Shown here in pieces: positions 42,552 to 50,557 of a stretch of 64,000 nt of DNA. The stretch comes from Kitasatospora sp. NA04385 (GTDB lineage: Bacteria; Actinomycetota; Actinomycetes; Streptomycetales; Streptomycetaceae). Below the pieces are notes generated by a model. That model did no database searches. It was given only the letters and a program-made list of their open reading frames with translations, and had not been told where the DNA came from. The DNA lies in contig NZ_CP054919.1 of the NCBI RefSeq assembly GCF_013364235.1, forward strand, positions 7,365,603 to 7,429,602. The letters are read 5' to 3'. A program made the translations under genes and the position numbers. The stretch's first letter is position 1. Each line of letters opens with the position of its first letter.

Positions 42552-43202
42552 GTTCTTGTCGGCCGGTCCGTGCGCGTACGCGAGCGGGGGTGCGATGGCC
42601 TGGGCGTCGGCGCCGTCGCCGACCCACAGGCCGATGAAGAGGGCTGCGGTGGCCTCCAGCAGGCTGGCCCGGTCGAGGCCGCCGGCGGGGAACGGGGTGC
42701 AGCCCGTGTCGCGGACCAGTTCGGAGGCCCGGGCCAGTGCGGTGGCGTCGTCGCCGCACAGTGGGACGGCGAGCGGGCGGCCGTCGAAGACCGGGGGGCG
42801 CATCCGCCAGACGTCCTCGTGGCAGAGGTTGAACGCCTTGACCACGTGGGCCCGGGGTGCCGCCGCCGCCAACTGTTCGGCGGCGGACGGGCCGTGGCCG
42901 GTCAGCAGGCGGAAGCCGGGGCCGACGGGGTTGGCGCAGTCGATCAGGGTCCGCCCCGCGAGCGGTTCGGCGAGCGCCCCGACCACCTCTGCGCCGACCC
43001 CGAACGGCAGTGCGACCAGCACCACTTCGGCGTCCGCCGCCGCCCGCAGGTCGCCGGGTCGCGCCCCGTGCCCGATCCGGTCGGCCAGGCGCCCGGCCCT
43101 CGCCAGGTCGCGTCCGCCGACGGTCAGCCGGTGCCCGGCCCGGGCCCAGTGGGTGCCCAGCGCGTCCGCCATGTTGCCCGTGCCCAGAATGCCGATCCTC
43201 AT
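42549..43202 (-). CDS. NADPH-dependent F420 reductase-like protein
   Basis: 217 residues. The N-terminal dinucleotide site RIGILGTGNMADALGTHW with the following GGRD is characteristic of the F420_oxidored family. VLVALPFGVGAEVVGAL and AHVVKAFNLCHEDVW are further family blocks. It transfers hydride between NADPH and cofactor F420, or acts on a related substrate. ATG 43202 follows GGGAG. It is divergent from an HxlR regulator whose start is only 73 nt away, and is probably controlled by it. Confidence 0.9.
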   Translation of the reverse strand: MRIGILGTGNMADALGTHWARAGHRLTVGGRDLARAGRLADRIGHGARPGDLRAAADAEVVLVALPFGVGAEVVGALAEPLAGRTLIDCANPVGPGFRLLTGHGPSAAEQLAAAAPRAHVVKAFNLCHEDVWRMRPPVFDGRPLAVPLCGDDATALARASELVRDTGCTPFPAGGLDRASLLEATAALFIGLWVGDGADAQAIAPPLAYAHGPADKN

Positions 43203-43275
43203 CGACTGTCTCCCGTTCCAAGAGTTCTCGACCTCGGATTCGAGCCTAGGGAGGCGGTCGGGCACCATTCGGTAC

Positions 43276-43653
43276 GTGACCGCCGACCGACTGCTCGCCG
43301 ACTGCCGCGCCCGCCTCGCCTTCGACCTGCTCTCCAACACCTGGAACGCCGTGCTGCTCTGGGCCCTGCGCGAGGGCCCGTGCCGTCCCGCCGAACTGCG
43401 CGGCCGGATCGGCGGGATCAGCTCCAAGGTCCTCACCGAGACGCTGCGCCGCCTGCAGTACAACGGCCTGGTCGAGCGCCACCCGCCGCGCCCCGGGAGC
43501 ACCGGCGTGGCCTACGAACTCACCGCGCTGGGACGGACCCTGCTGCCCGCCATCGACGCCTTCGGCGCGTGGGCCTTCGCGTACGGTGACCAGGTGATGG
43601 CCGCCCAGGAGGCGGCCGAGGCGGCCGAGGCGGCGGGGGAGGAGCGGGCGTGA
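43276..43653 (+). CDS. HxlR-family transcriptional regulator
   Basis: 125 residues from GTG 43276. The winged helix has the HxlR pattern FDLLSNTWNAVLLWALREGP, ISSKVLTETLRRLQYNGLVE and VAYELTALGRTLLPAIDAF. The usual N-terminal redox cysteine is present (LADCRARLAF), so it may sense aldehydes or quinones. The C-terminus is an Ala-Glu repeat. A 20-bp tandem duplication spans its stop codon. It is divergent from the F420-reductase-like gene, the likely target. Confidence 0.9.
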   Translation: MTADRLLADCRARLAFDLLSNTWNAVLLWALREGPCRPAELRGRIGGISSKVLTETLRRLQYNGLVERHPPRPGSTGVAYELTALGRTLLPAIDAFGAWAFAYGDQVMAAQEAAEAAEAAGEERA

Positions 43654-43674
43654 CGGGGGAGGAGCGGGCGTGAC
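43635..43674 (+). repeat. Exact 20-bp tandem duplication across a stop/start junction
   Basis: GGGGGAGGAGCGGGCGTGAC occurs twice head to tail. The first copy supplies the HxlR stop codon, and the second supplies the ribosome site and GTG start of the next gene. Confidence 0.95.
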
Positions 43675-43927
43675 GGGGGAGGACGGGATCGAGCGGCGGC
43701 TCGCCGGGGTCGCGGACGGCACCGCGGACCGGGACGCCGTCGACCGCTGGGCCGGCCGGATGCTGGCGGACGACGCGCGGGAGCGGGACGAGACCTCCTG
43801 GTGGGCGCTGGACCTGCTGCACGGCATCGACCTGCGACACGGCCCCGGCGAGCCGTACCTGCACGACGAGGAGCAGGTGCGCGGCTGGCTGGCGGAGTAC
43901 CGGCGGCGGCGCCGCGCCGAGGAGTGA
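43670..43927 (+). CDS. Small conserved hypothetical protein
   Basis: 85 residues, acidic then basic, with GIERRLAGVADGTADRDAVD and RDETSWWALDLLHGIDLRHG. It is probably an all-helical cytoplasmic protein. GTG 43670 follows GGAGGAG, both supplied by the second copy of a 20-bp duplication, so its expression may have been created or strengthened by that event. It lies 16 nt downstream of the HxlR gene and could be co-transcribed. The family is unnamed. Confidence 0.75.
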   Translation: MTGEDGIERRLAGVADGTADRDAVDRWAGRMLADDARERDETSWWALDLLHGIDLRHGPGEPYLHDEEQVRGWLAEYRRRRRAEE

Positions 43928-44049
43928 GGGCGGCGCCCCGGCGGCGGGCGCCTCGGTAGCATGCGGGGGCAGGGCCGGGCAGAGGGTGGCTGTCCGTCCG
44001 GTCGTGCAGTCGTGCAGTCGTCCAGTCATTCGCCCGGAGAGGGGCCATC

Positions 44050-44349
44050 GTGTCGTTGAACGCCGAGGAGCGGGCCCGTACCGCCGCCGAGTTGCGGGCC
44101 AACCTGGAGCTGACCGGAGTCGATGCGGAGCGAGCCGGGGCGGAACTCGGCTTCGGCGGTGGGCAGTTGGCGCAGGTGCTGGGTGTCGCCGGGGCGGACC
44201 CGGAGGACGTGTGGCTGCTGCGTGACCACCTGGAGGACCTGGTGCGCGCGGCGGGCCGTGAACCCGTCCCGTACACCGTGCTCACCGAGGAGGCGCGGGC
44301 GGCCGCCGAACGCTGGTTCCCGCTGCGCAAGGCCCCGCGCCGGGCCTGA
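44050..44349 (+). CDS. DUF2316 family protein
   Basis: 99 residues. MSLNAEERARTAAELRANLE, LTGVDAERAGAELGF and VWLLRDHLEDLVRAAGREPVP are typical of DUF2316. The helix pair resembles a small helix-turn-helix domain, so DNA binding is possible. GTG 44050 follows GAGAGGGG. The upstream 120 nt carry a small GCAGTCGT repeat (about 44004-44028). The function is unknown. Confidence 0.85.
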   Translation: MSLNAEERARTAAELRANLELTGVDAERAGAELGFGGGQLAQVLGVAGADPEDVWLLRDHLEDLVRAAGREPVPYTVLTEEARAAAERWFPLRKAPRRA

Positions 44350-44537
44350 TCCGCCACCGCTGGGCGCCCTTTGACGTCCCACCGGGTGACGTGCCATCGA
44401 ATGGCGCACCCGCGACGACCGACCGTTCGCCTGCGATCCGAAGGTCGCGGAGGATGGGGCCGGGGGGCCGTCCGCGGGCTCGGTGTCCGCTCGGACGGTT
44501 CGGCCCCGGGGGTCGTCGACGAGTGAGGAGCACGTCC

Positions 44538-45611
44538 GTGGTTGGTTCCGCATGCCCGCGAACGGCGCGAACGGCGCGAACGGCCAGGTGGATCAGCAGG
44601 TGCGCCGCGCTGGCGCCGGGGGCCGCGCTGACCGGGATAGTCGTCCTGGGCGGCTTGGTGCCGTCCGCTGCTGCGGCCGCGACGGCCGAGCCGTCCGGGG
44701 CCGCCGGGTCTGCCGGGTCTGCCGAGCCGTCCGAGGCTGCCGGGTCTGCCGAGTCCGGCGGACTCGCGCCGCTGCCGCCGATGCCGGCGGCCGAAGCCTA
44801 CGACGGCGGCACCAGGCTGGCCTCGCCCGAGGAGGTGGCCGCCCAGTGCGACCAGCCGGGCACCTGCACGTTCCGGGTCACCGACCGGGTCGTCGGGCTG
44901 TTCGGCAGCGCCGTCGCCTCGGTCGGCAACGCGGCGATCAACTGCACCGGTGACGACATGGAGATCGACCGCACCCTGACGGTGGCCAGCAGCAGCACCG
45001 ACAACATCAGCGGCTCGATCTCCGGCAAGGCCACCGTCACCGGCAGCATCGACACCACCGTCACCGCCTCCGCGCAGGGCAGCCTGGCCGCGGACCTGGT
45101 CAACGGCACCGTCCAGTACGGGCCGAACAAGGACAAGGGCCCCACCACCCAGGACAAGTTCCAGAACACCACGAACGCCACCGGCACGGTGTCCGGCTCC
45201 AACGCCCTCCACCTGGGCGCCAAGGCCGGCTTCGAACTCGCCTTCCAGGCCAGCTACTCCAAGCAGTGGCAGGCCACCGTCCGGGAGACCACCCGGGTGG
45301 TGTTCACCGTCTCCGCCAACGACGAGATCCAGTTCGGCGCGATCAACGCCGTCACCCGGGTGGTCGGCGTGCTGTCGGTCGACCACACCGGCCGGTTCAT
45401 CAAGAACGTGGTGGTGGACAGCCCGTCCATCGCCACCAGCAGCTCCATCGTCGCGCAGACCTTCTCCCGCCCGGACGTCTGCCTGTCGCTGCGCCCGCCC
45501 GGTCGGGCGGTGCCGCGACCGGGCCCGGTGGAGGTGGCACCGGAGCCGCCCGGACGGGTGCCGGACGCCGTGCACACCCGCACCGCCGAGGGCACCTGGA
45601 GCAAGCGGTGA
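44538..45611 (+). CDS. Secreted beta-rich protein A (possible aerolysin/ETX-like fold)
   Basis: 357 residues from GTG 44538, with AGGAG upstream. A signal region (ALAPGAALTGIVVLGGLVPS, about 31-50) is followed by an Ala/Ser/Gly linker. The core carries CTFRVTDRVVGLF, VASVGNAAINCTGDD, a long Ser/Thr-alternating stretch (SSSTDNISGSISGKATVTGS) and NDEIQFGAINAVTRVVGVLS, ending VCLSLRP. Alternating polar/apolar strands around such a Ser/Thr tract resemble the insertion hairpin of ETX/MTX2-type pore formers; this is an inference. It overlaps the next gene by 4 nt. The two are paralogues. Confidence 0.82.
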   Translation: MVGSACPRTARTARTARWISRCAALAPGAALTGIVVLGGLVPSAAAAATAEPSGAAGSAGSAEPSEAAGSAESGGLAPLPPMPAAEAYDGGTRLASPEEVAAQCDQPGTCTFRVTDRVVGLFGSAVASVGNAAINCTGDDMEIDRTLTVASSSTDNISGSISGKATVTGSIDTTVTASAQGSLAADLVNGTVQYGPNKDKGPTTQDKFQNTTNATGTVSGSNALHLGAKAGFELAFQASYSKQWQATVRETTRVVFTVSANDEIQFGAINAVTRVVGVLSVDHTGRFIKNVVVDSPSIATSSSIVAQTFSRPDVCLSLRPPGRAVPRPGPVEVAPEPPGRVPDAVHTRTAEGTWSKR

Positions 45612-46594
45612 AGCGGGGCGCGGCGCTGGCCGTCGCGCTGCTGGTGCTGAGCGGCCCGACCGCCGCGTCCGCCGAGGAGCCGACCGCGCAGCAGACCCCC
45701 GTACAGCAGGCCCCCGTGGAGCATTCCCCCATGCAACAGTCCCCCTCGCAGCAGGCCGCCGAGGAACTGGTCGCCCAGGCCTTCGAGGGGGACCGGCCGC
45801 TGCCGGACGCCGCCGCCGTCGTGCGCGGCTGCGGGCGCGACTACGGCTGCGGGTTCCGGTTCATCCCCGGGCTGACCGCCGAGCGGACCGCCGCCGTGGT
45901 CTCGGTCGGCAACACCGTCATCAACTGCACCAACAAGAAGATCACGGTGTACCGGACGGTGGTGCTGGAGTCGAGCGCCACCGACAACCTGGCCGGCGAG
46001 ATCTCCGGTTCCGCCACCATCGAGGGCACCATCGACAACACCACCAACGTGTCCGGCACGGCGGCCGGTTCCAACAAGACCGAGACCTCGCACACCGACA
46101 CCACCGCGCCCAAGGACAAGGGCCCCAACACCGACACCACCAACGGCACCAACACCACCGTCAGCGGCAGCGTCACCGGCTCCGGCCAGCTCAAGCTGAC
46201 CGCCACCGCGGCCTTCCAGATGGCCTTCAAGGCCACCTACTCGCACGAGTGGAAACGCACCAACACCGAGAGCACGCAGGTGAAGTTCACCGTCGGCATC
46301 GGCGAGGAACTGCAGTTCGGCATGCTCGGCGCGATGACGAGGACGGTTGGCGTGCTGTCGGTCGACGGCACCGGCACGACGGTGAAGAACATCCTGGTGA
46401 CCAGCCCGTCCAGCACCAACATCAGCACCGTGGTCGCCCAGACCTTCAACGCCAAGGACATCTGCCTGACCCTGCGCCCGCAGCGCGGCCTGTCGGACGG
46501 CGCCGTGTACGAGGGTGCCCCGCACCCGGCCGACCGGCGCCCGTCGGCGCGCTACCTGCTGGCGGACGGGCAGGAGTGGGTCCGCACCGACTGA
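45608..46594 (+). CDS. Secreted beta-rich protein B, paralogue of protein A
   Basis: 328 residues from GTG 45608 (GTGA overlap with the previous stop). The signal peptide is AALAVALLVLSGPTAASAEE. A short Gln/Pro-rich spacer (QQTPVQQAPVEH) leads to the domain shared with protein A: CGFRFIPGL, VVSVGNTVINCTNKK, SSATDNLAGEISGSATIEGT, a Thr/Asn/Ser-rich loop, FQMAFKATYSHEWKR and EELQFGMLGAMTRTVGVLSV, closing with VVAQTFNAKDICLTLRP. The cysteines CGF, NCT and ICL are kept, suggesting disulfides. The function is unknown. The unit ends at a strong hairpin. Confidence 0.83.
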   Translation: MKRGAALAVALLVLSGPTAASAEEPTAQQTPVQQAPVEHSPMQQSPSQQAAEELVAQAFEGDRPLPDAAAVVRGCGRDYGCGFRFIPGLTAERTAAVVSVGNTVINCTNKKITVYRTVVLESSATDNLAGEISGSATIEGTIDNTTNVSGTAAGSNKTETSHTDTTAPKDKGPNTDTTNGTNTTVSGSVTGSGQLKLTATAAFQMAFKATYSHEWKRTNTESTQVKFTVGIGEELQFGMLGAMTRTVGVLSVDGTGTTVKNILVTSPSSTNISTVVAQTFNAKDICLTLRPQRGLSDGAVYEGAPHPADRRPSARYLLADGQEWVRTD

Positions 46595-46606
46595 CCGACA
46601 GCGCCG

Positions 46607-46646
46607 GGCCCTCGCCCCCACGGGAACCACCGTGGGGGCGAGGGCC
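46607..46646. terminator. Bidirectional terminator, 17-bp perfect stem
   Basis: Arms 46607-46623 and 46630-46646 around GAACCA lie exactly between the two converging groups of secreted-protein genes. Confidence 0.95.
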
Positions 46647-46666
46647 AGGCGCCCTCCCGTCGCGGG

Positions 46667-47572
46667 TCAGCAGTACCACCAGGTGCCGGGCGGGATGACG
46701 GTGTCGCCCGGCTGGAGGTTGCCGGTGTGGGCGTTCGAGACCTGGCAGAGGGCGTCGGCGGCCGTGTTGGGGTCCTGGTCGCGCGGGGTGTTGGTGAACT
46801 CGTCGAGCGCCTGGGTCTGTTGGGCGATCCCGGCGTTCTCCTGCTCGCCCTTGCCCGCGACGCCCGCCAGGCAATCCCGGCTGGTGGCCGGGCAGTTCTC
46901 GATCTGCTGCTTGTTGCCTGCGTCGGTGGTGCAGGCCGGGCTGCCCGCGCCCTCGCCCGCGCACGGGTCGGACGAGCCGGGGGAGGTGGGCTCCGGCGGG
47001 GTCTGGAACGCCTGCACGTTGGTGATCAGCTCGCCGCAACCCGGGTTGCTGGTGGCGGTGTTGGTGAAGGTGACATGGGGGGAGTCCTCGGCGGCGGTGA
47101 AGGAGTAGGTGCGGCCGGTGTACCAGTCGGCCTTCGCGGCGGGGGCGTTGGTGGTGAAGTCGCCGACCGGGTTGGCCGTGCCCGCGACGGTCACCGTGTA
47201 GGTGCGCGGGCCGGCACCGGAGGTGACGCAGGAGTCCGGGTTGTCGTCCCAGACGAGGGTGACGTTCGCGCCGGCCCGCACGCCGCGCAGCCGGGTGCTG
47301 AGCGAGACGGCGACGCCGTTCCACCCCAGGGTGGCCGCCTGCAGGCCCTTGGGATGGGCGGCCCGGTCGACGGAGGCGACCCCGGTGGGACCGGTCCAGC
47401 CGTCCACTCCGGCCGTCCAGTTGCCGGACTGCACGGTCGGGGAGGAGAACGTCGCGTTCGCCACCGCCACCGGGTCGGTGTTCGCCGCCCCGGCCGGCCA
47501 CGGTGCGGCGAGGGGGAGGGCTAGGGCGAGGGCGGCTCCGAGCGGGACGGCCAGCGGGCGGGTGAGCGGCAC
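46667..47572 (-). CDS. Secreted two-domain protein C (DUF642-like plus Cys-rich domain)
   Basis: 301 residues from GTG 47572, with TGGAG upstream. The signal peptide ends near WPAGA. Residues 35-195 resemble a galactose-binding-like/DUF642 sandwich (NATFSSPTV, GWTGPTGVASVDRAAHPKG, LVWDDNPDSC, ITNVQAFQTP). Residues 205-301 are a Cys-rich domain (DPCAGEGAGSPAC, ENCPATSRDCLAGVAG, ending DTVIPPGTWWYC). The last gene of a three-gene minus-strand set, it is a paralogue of the protein at 48974-49882. It may bind cell-wall glycans; that is inferred from the fold only. Confidence 0.82.
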   Translation of the reverse strand: MPLTRPLAVPLGAALALALPLAAPWPAGAANTDPVAVANATFSSPTVQSGNWTAGVDGWTGPTGVASVDRAAHPKGLQAATLGWNGVAVSLSTRLRGVRAGANVTLVWDDNPDSCVTSGAGPRTYTVTVAGTANPVGDFTTNAPAAKADWYTGRTYSFTAAEDSPHVTFTNTATSNPGCGELITNVQAFQTPPEPTSPGSSDPCAGEGAGSPACTTDAGNKQQIENCPATSRDCLAGVAGKGEQENAGIAQQTQALDEFTNTPRDQDPNTAADALCQVSNAHTGNLQPGDTVIPPGTWWYC

Positions 47573-47618
47573 GGTGGGCTCCAGGGGGGGGCAGCGGGAG
47601 GGGGCAGCGGGAGGGGGT

Positions 47619-48974
47619 TCAGGGGGTGAGTGGGACGGAGCGGGTGGCCAGGCCCGGCGGCGGGGGGTCCACCCGGGTCAGCCGCTTGTCCGGGCCGGCC
47701 GTGTTGTCGGGCGTCCCGGCGGTCGGGCGGGCGGCGCCGCAGCGCTGGAGCTCGACCTCGCTGAGCGGGCCGGTGCGCTGGTAGTAGCGGTCCGGCAGCG
47801 AGGTCGCCGGGACGTCGAAGGTGGCGTCCAGCCGGTAGCCGTTGCGGGAGTTGGTGAACGAGCCGGTCACCCGCTCGCGGGCCGGCTGCACCTCGATCCA
47901 GCTCACCTCGCCGGGCTGGATCACCGGGTTCAGTGGCTTGTTCGTGGTCCGGGTCCAGGTCAGCGGGTTGCTGGTGGACACCGCCGCCGTGTTCCCGCCC
48001 GCCACGCCGAAGCCCGCCTCGACCTGACTCGCCACGTTGGGACGGCTCTTGGCCAGTTCGGAGCGGCTGGGCAGCAGCGGCGCGCCCTTGAGCGCGTAGT
48101 ACTGGGTGAGGCTGTCGTACGGCGGCTCGGTGACCTCCAGCCTGCGGTCGTCGGTGATCGCGTTGCGGGTGCAGTTCAGGTACACCTCGCCGACGATCCG
48201 GGTCTGCCCGTAGTACTGGTACGAGTACCGCTGGTCGACCGTGAACGTGCAGGTGGTCGGCGAGCCCTCGCAGTCGTCCACCGCCACGCCCGGCTCCAGC
48301 GGGTCGTTGCCCCGGTACGCCTTCGGCGGCGGCAGCTGCTCCTTGCGGACCTTCTGGTCGACCGGCGCGGGCGTCTGCTTGGCGGCCACGTTGGTGATCA
48401 ACGGGCCGCAGGACATCGACCCGGCGGGCTCCGCCGAGTCGAAGGAGACCATCGGGTTGTCCTCGGTCGCGGTGAACGAGAAGGCGCGCCCCGCCGTCCA
48501 GTTGGCGGTGCCGACGGTGTCGCTGCCCCTGGTGGTGACCTGCGGGTCCGGCGCGGGCCCGTCGGTGATCAGCGAGACGTTGTACGTCTGGCCGTTCTTG
48601 ACCTGCTCCGGCGTGCAGCCCTTGAACGTGCTGGGGCTGTCGTCCCAGGTGAGCGTGACGGTGGAGCCCTTCCTGACGCCCCACAGCCGGGTGCGCATGG
48701 TCAGCGGCGCGCCGTTCCAGTTCAGCGAGGCCGCCTGGTAGCCCTGCGGGTGCTGGGCCAGGCCCTTGCCGAACACCACGCCGTTGCCGTCCGGCGACCA
48801 GCCGGCGTGTCCGGCCCGGGTGCCGTCGTCGGGGGCGACCGGGTCGGCGAAGGTGCCGTTCGGGACGGTCGCGTCGACCGTGTCGGCGGCGTGCGCGGCG
48901 GATGGCGGGGCGGTCAGGGCGAGCGCGGCGGCCAGCAGCATCGAGCTTGCGGCGTAAGGGAGTTGACGGAGCAT
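47619..48974 (-). CDS. Secreted chimeric protein D, joins the domains of C/E and A/B
   Basis: 451 residues from ATG 48974, overlapping the previous stop (TGATG). Signal peptide, then a DUF642-like sandwich (about 32-200: NGTFADPVAP, AQHPQGYQAASLNWNG, LTWDDSPS, ITNVAAKQTPAP). The C-terminal half carries the A/B-type block: CTFTVDQRYSYQYYG, IVGEVYLNCTRNAIT, then a Ser/Thr-rich region, LTWTRTTNKPLNP and PGEVSWIEVQPARERVTGSF. The latter is reminiscent of aerolysin-superfamily sequences. It physically links the two families of the locus. Function unknown. It lies 46 nt upstream of gene C. Confidence 0.82.
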   Translation of the reverse strand: MLRQLPYAASSMLLAAALALTAPPSAAHAADTVDATVPNGTFADPVAPDDGTRAGHAGWSPDGNGVVFGKGLAQHPQGYQAASLNWNGAPLTMRTRLWGVRKGSTVTLTWDDSPSTFKGCTPEQVKNGQTYNVSLITDGPAPDPQVTTRGSDTVGTANWTAGRAFSFTATEDNPMVSFDSAEPAGSMSCGPLITNVAAKQTPAPVDQKVRKEQLPPPKAYRGNDPLEPGVAVDDCEGSPTTCTFTVDQRYSYQYYGQTRIVGEVYLNCTRNAITDDRRLEVTEPPYDSLTQYYALKGAPLLPSRSELAKSRPNVASQVEAGFGVAGGNTAAVSTSNPLTWTRTTNKPLNPVIQPGEVSWIEVQPARERVTGSFTNSRNGYRLDATFDVPATSLPDRYYQRTGPLSEVELQRCGAARPTAGTPDNTAGPDKRLTRVDPPPPGLATRSVPLTP

Positions 48975-49882
48975 CAGCACTGACCCCATTGCTTCGGCGG
49001 GATGACCAGGTACGCGGGCGGGAGGCCGTCGATGAGCGCGTTCGACTGCGGGCAGAGGTGCTGGGCGGCGGCGTCCGGGCTCTCGTCGCGCGGGATGTCG
49101 CCGAAGTCCGGTACGGCGGTGGTCTGTTGGGCGATGCCGTCGTTGGTCTGCCGGCCGTCCCCGGCGACGCTGCTCAGGCAGTCCCGGCTGGTGGCCGGGC
49201 ACTTGGCGATCTCGCCCTTCGCCGCGCCGACGTCCGCGCACTGGGAGCCGCCCGCGGCGTCGCCCGCGCAGGGGTCGGCGGTGCCCTTCGGCGGGGCCTT
49301 CGAAGCGGTCTGCCGGGCGGCCACGTTGGTGATCGACGGCTGGCAGCCGGGGTTCGGGTTGGACGCGTCGAAGGTGAAGACGACCTTCGGCGCGTCCTCG
49401 GCCGCGGTGAAGGAGTAGGACCGGCCGACGAACCAGTTCGCCCGGCCGGTGGGCTCGTTGGTGGCGAAGCCGCCCGGCTGGTTGGCGTCGCCCGCGACCG
49501 ACACCGTGTACGTCCGCTTGGCGGTGCCCTTGGCCGCGCAGGTGTCGGGGTTGTCGTCCCAGCTGAGGGTGACCGTGGCGCCCGCGCTGACGGCGCGCAG
49601 CCGGGTGCTGAGCGGGACGGCCGCGTCGGGGGTGGCCAGGAAGGCGGCCTGGTGGCCTTGCGGATGGGCGGCCCGGGCGGCGGAGAGCAGGCCGGGCCCC
49701 TCCCAGCCGTCGATGGCCAGGTACGCCCAGCTCTGCCCGACCGGGACCTGCGGGGAGGCGAAGGCGCCATTGACCACCACGGCCGGCTCGGTGTCCTCCG
49801 CGCCCGCCGGAGCCGGGACGGCGAGGGCGCAGCAGCTACTGAGGGTGATGGCCAGGAGTCTGGCCGGTGAGGTCCGGAGCAA
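48974..49882 (-). CDS. Secreted two-domain protein E, paralogue of protein C
   Basis: 302 residues. TTG 49882 is the start because GGGAGG lies 6 nt before it and the reading matches a signal peptide (LLAITLSSCCALAVPAPAGA). The DUF642-like sandwich (NGAFASPQVP, GWEGPGLLSAARAAHPQGHQ, LSWDDNPDTC, SITNVAARQT) and the C-terminal Cys-rich domain (CPATSRDCLSSVAGDG, IPPKQWGQC) align with protein C along their length. It is the first gene of a three-gene secreted set, and its stop overlaps the start of gene D. Confidence 0.82.
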   Translation of the reverse strand: MLRTSPARLLAITLSSCCALAVPAPAGAEDTEPAVVVNGAFASPQVPVGQSWAYLAIDGWEGPGLLSAARAAHPQGHQAAFLATPDAAVPLSTRLRAVSAGATVTLSWDDNPDTCAAKGTAKRTYTVSVAGDANQPGGFATNEPTGRANWFVGRSYSFTAAEDAPKVVFTFDASNPNPGCQPSITNVAARQTASKAPPKGTADPCAGDAAGGSQCADVGAAKGEIAKCPATSRDCLSSVAGDGRQTNDGIAQQTTAVPDFGDIPRDESPDAAAQHLCPQSNALIDGLPPAYLVIPPKQWGQC

Positions 49883-50240
49883 CGGGTGCCTCCCTGAACT
49901 CGGCTACGGGGCCGATCGGTTGATGGCTGGTCGAGACTTCCGACGATCAAGATCCCTGGCCATGCTGGGCGGATCGACTACGCACCGCAACCGAGGGCGG
50001 ACCGAACGGGGGGTGGGCGAAGGATCCACTGCGCCGTTGGCATGGAAAGCGGTCCGCACCCGCACGAACCCGGCGGCGCGCGGTTAGGCATTCCGACGAT
50101 CGGATCGTCACTTCTCGACTTCGACCTTCGACCTTCGACTTCGGATTCGGATTCGACTTCGCATTCGACCGGAGTCGGACCGCCGCCGCACGCCACCCGT
50201 GCCGTGCCGAGCCGCGCCCGACCGTGATCACGAGGCACCG
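49883..50240. other. 358-nt divergent spacer with TTCGA-rich repeat
   Basis: It separates the minus-strand secreted set (starting 49882) from the plus-strand RCC1 set (starting 50241). At 50114-50170 it holds a run of CTTCGACTTCGACCTTCGAC-type 6-bp units (TTCGAC/TTCGGA). Otherwise I see only GC-rich sequence, with CACGAGGCACCG before the next ATG. No gene is supported. Confidence 0.7.
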
Positions 50241-50513
50241 ATGACATCCCACGCCCGAAGCGCCGCCCTGTTCGCGGCCGCCGCCCCCTGTCTGCTCGCC
50301 TGCCTGCTCGCCGCGACCCCGGCCGCCGCGACCCCGGCCGCCGCGCCGGGTGCCCGCCCCGAACCGCAGAGCGCCCCGCAGAGTGCACCGCAGAGCGCCC
50401 CGCCCGTCGCGCACCGGCCCGTCGACAAGACCTACCCCGCCCAGCCCCCGCCCGGACGGCTCGCCCAGGGCGGGCCCGTCCAGCGCGCCGTCCCCCGCAC
50501 ACCGTCCCGTTGA
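50241..50513 (+). CDS. Small secreted Pro/Gln-rich protein
   Basis: 90 residues from ATG 50241, with GAGG 6 nt upstream. A hydrophobic leader (AALFAAAAPCLLACLLAAT) ends near AAA, and three QSAP repeats and a Pro-rich basic tail follow. A cysteine in LLAC could make it a lipoprotein, although the lipobox is imperfect. It is 44 nt upstream of the first RCC1 gene and is probably co-transcribed. The function is unknown. Confidence 0.6.
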   Translation: MTSHARSAALFAAAAPCLLACLLAATPAAATPAAAPGARPEPQSAPQSAPQSAPPVAHRPVDKTYPAQPPPGRLAQGGPVQRAVPRTPSR

Positions 50514-50557
50514 CGTCCCGCCGCACACCGTCCCGCACGTCCATGGAGGAACCACCG

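Noticed and set aside
50114..50170. TTCGAC repeat considered as an attachment site or origin iterons
   Set aside because: There is no integrase, replication gene or tRNA nearby, and the repeat is a degenerate 6-bp slippage tract.
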